A stretch of DNA of 5,471 nt. It comes from an uncultured bacterium (lineage in GTDB: Bacteria; Auribacterota; Tritonobacteria; UBA1439). Each line of letters begins with the position of its first letter. Position 1 is the stretch's first letter. Positions 5,077-5,471 of this stretch are shown here, piece after piece. The stretch is taken from NCBI GenBank assembly GCA_937858775.1, contig CALLYX010000008.1:1-5471 (forward strand), written 5' to 3'. Both the position numbers and the translations under genes were made by a program. Below the pieces are notes generated by a model. The model did no database searches. It saw nothing but the letters and a program-made list of their open reading frames with translations, and had not been told where the DNA came from.

Positions 5077-5471
5077 ACGCGACGCGGCGATCCGCCCCGT
5101 TGTTCACCGCCCCCGTGGCCGCCTTCGCGGCGGCGAGCCTCCTGAGCGACATCGGGCACGAGATGGCTACCGCCGTCTTCCCGATCCTCATCGGGACCCT
5201 CGGCCTCGGGGCCGCCACGCTCGGGCTGATAGAGGGGGCGGCGGACCTCCTGAACGGCCTCGCCAGGATGTGGGGCGGATGGCTTTGCCAGCGCCTCCCG
5301 CGGAAGAAGGGGGCCGCCGCGTTCGGCTACTTCCTCACCGCCGCCGCCACCGGCGCGTGCGCGCTGGCCCGGGGGGCGTGGGGCCTCCTCGCCCTTCGAT
5401 CGCTGGCGTGGGCAGGCAGGGGATACCGCGCCCCGCTGCGCGACTTCCTCATCTCCGACGCCGTTCCGGCG
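5073..5471 (+). CDS. MFS transporter, N-terminal part (3' cut by window end)
   Basis: A frame open to the window end gives 133 residues of a major facilitator superfamily protein. Hydrophobic segments lie at about 11-26, 32-52, 82-98 and 101-114. The order LLSDIGHEM (23-31), LGLIEGAADLL (50-60), GWLCQRLPRKK (69-79) and GRGYRAPLRDFLISD (115-129) matches the MFS subgroup with an S-D-x-x-x-E-M opening, a G-L-I-E-G helix and a G-K-G-x-R-x-x-P-R-D loop. Motif A normally reads G-x-L-x-D-R-x-G-R-R/K; here Asp is Gln73 and the second Gly is Pro76. The start is uncertain: TTG 5073 overlaps the radical SAM stop (TTGA) and gives a natural N-terminus, while TTG 5100 and GTG 5115 are alternatives. No strong ribosome binding site is seen. 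The transported substrate cannot be inferred. Confidence 0.82.
   Translation, partial: MNATRRSAPLFTAPVAAFAAASLLSDIGHEMATAVFPILIGTLGLGAATLGLIEGAADLLNGLARMWGGWLCQRLPRKKGAAAFGYFLTAAATGACALARGAWGLLALRSLAWAGRGYRAPLRDFLISDAVPA

Noticed and set aside
1..5471. CRISPR arrays, insertion sequences, tRNA/rRNA genes, attachment sites, rho-independent terminators
   Set aside because: I saw no spaced direct repeats, transposase motifs, RNA gene arms or stem-plus-T-run terminators on reading the window.

Overview
The window is very GC-rich (roughly 70% by eye) and every supported gene is on the + strand. It holds the 3' half of a type II secretion system (T2SS) operon, followed without a clear break by a small lipoprotein, a radical SAM/SPASM enzyme and the start of an MFS transporter. 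A T2SS implies a diderm (Gram-negative-type) bacterium. GC content, Pro-Thr-rich inserts and a PilM-like GspL suggest an environmental or uncultured lineage. The sequence alone does not place it in a phylum.

Layout. Positions 1-112 are the 3' end of a gene that by position and ending is probably gspJ. A 153-base gap (113-265) holds only GC-rich stem-loops and the ribosome binding site of the next gene. Then come gspK (266-1561), gspL as a PilM-PilN-type fusion (1558-3195) and gspM (3192-3773), each joined to the next by a 4-base ATGA stop/start overlap. After 19 bases there is a 44-residue lipoprotein gene (3793-3927). After a further 33 bases there is a radical SAM/SPASM gene (3961-5076). 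Its stop overlaps the likely TTG start of an MFS transporter (5073 to the window end, cut off).

How the genes work together. GspJ and GspK are minor pseudopilins that cap the tip of the periplasmic pseudopilus. GspL and GspM form the inner-membrane assembly platform linking the cytoplasmic ATPase (GspE, outside the window) to pseudopilus growth. The three downstream genes are not standard T2SS components. Their tight spacing suggests co-transcription, but their function is unknown.

The most notable signals are: (1) a near-consensus sigma70-type promoter (TTGACA, 16 bases, TATTAT) inside gspK, built from AT-ending codons unlike the surrounding codon use; (2) the short lipoprotein, whose lipobox cysteine also begins a CxxCH motif; and (3) the arrangement of small peptide, radical SAM/SPASM enzyme and transporter behind the T2SS genes, which could be a peptide-modification cassette but is not proven to be one.
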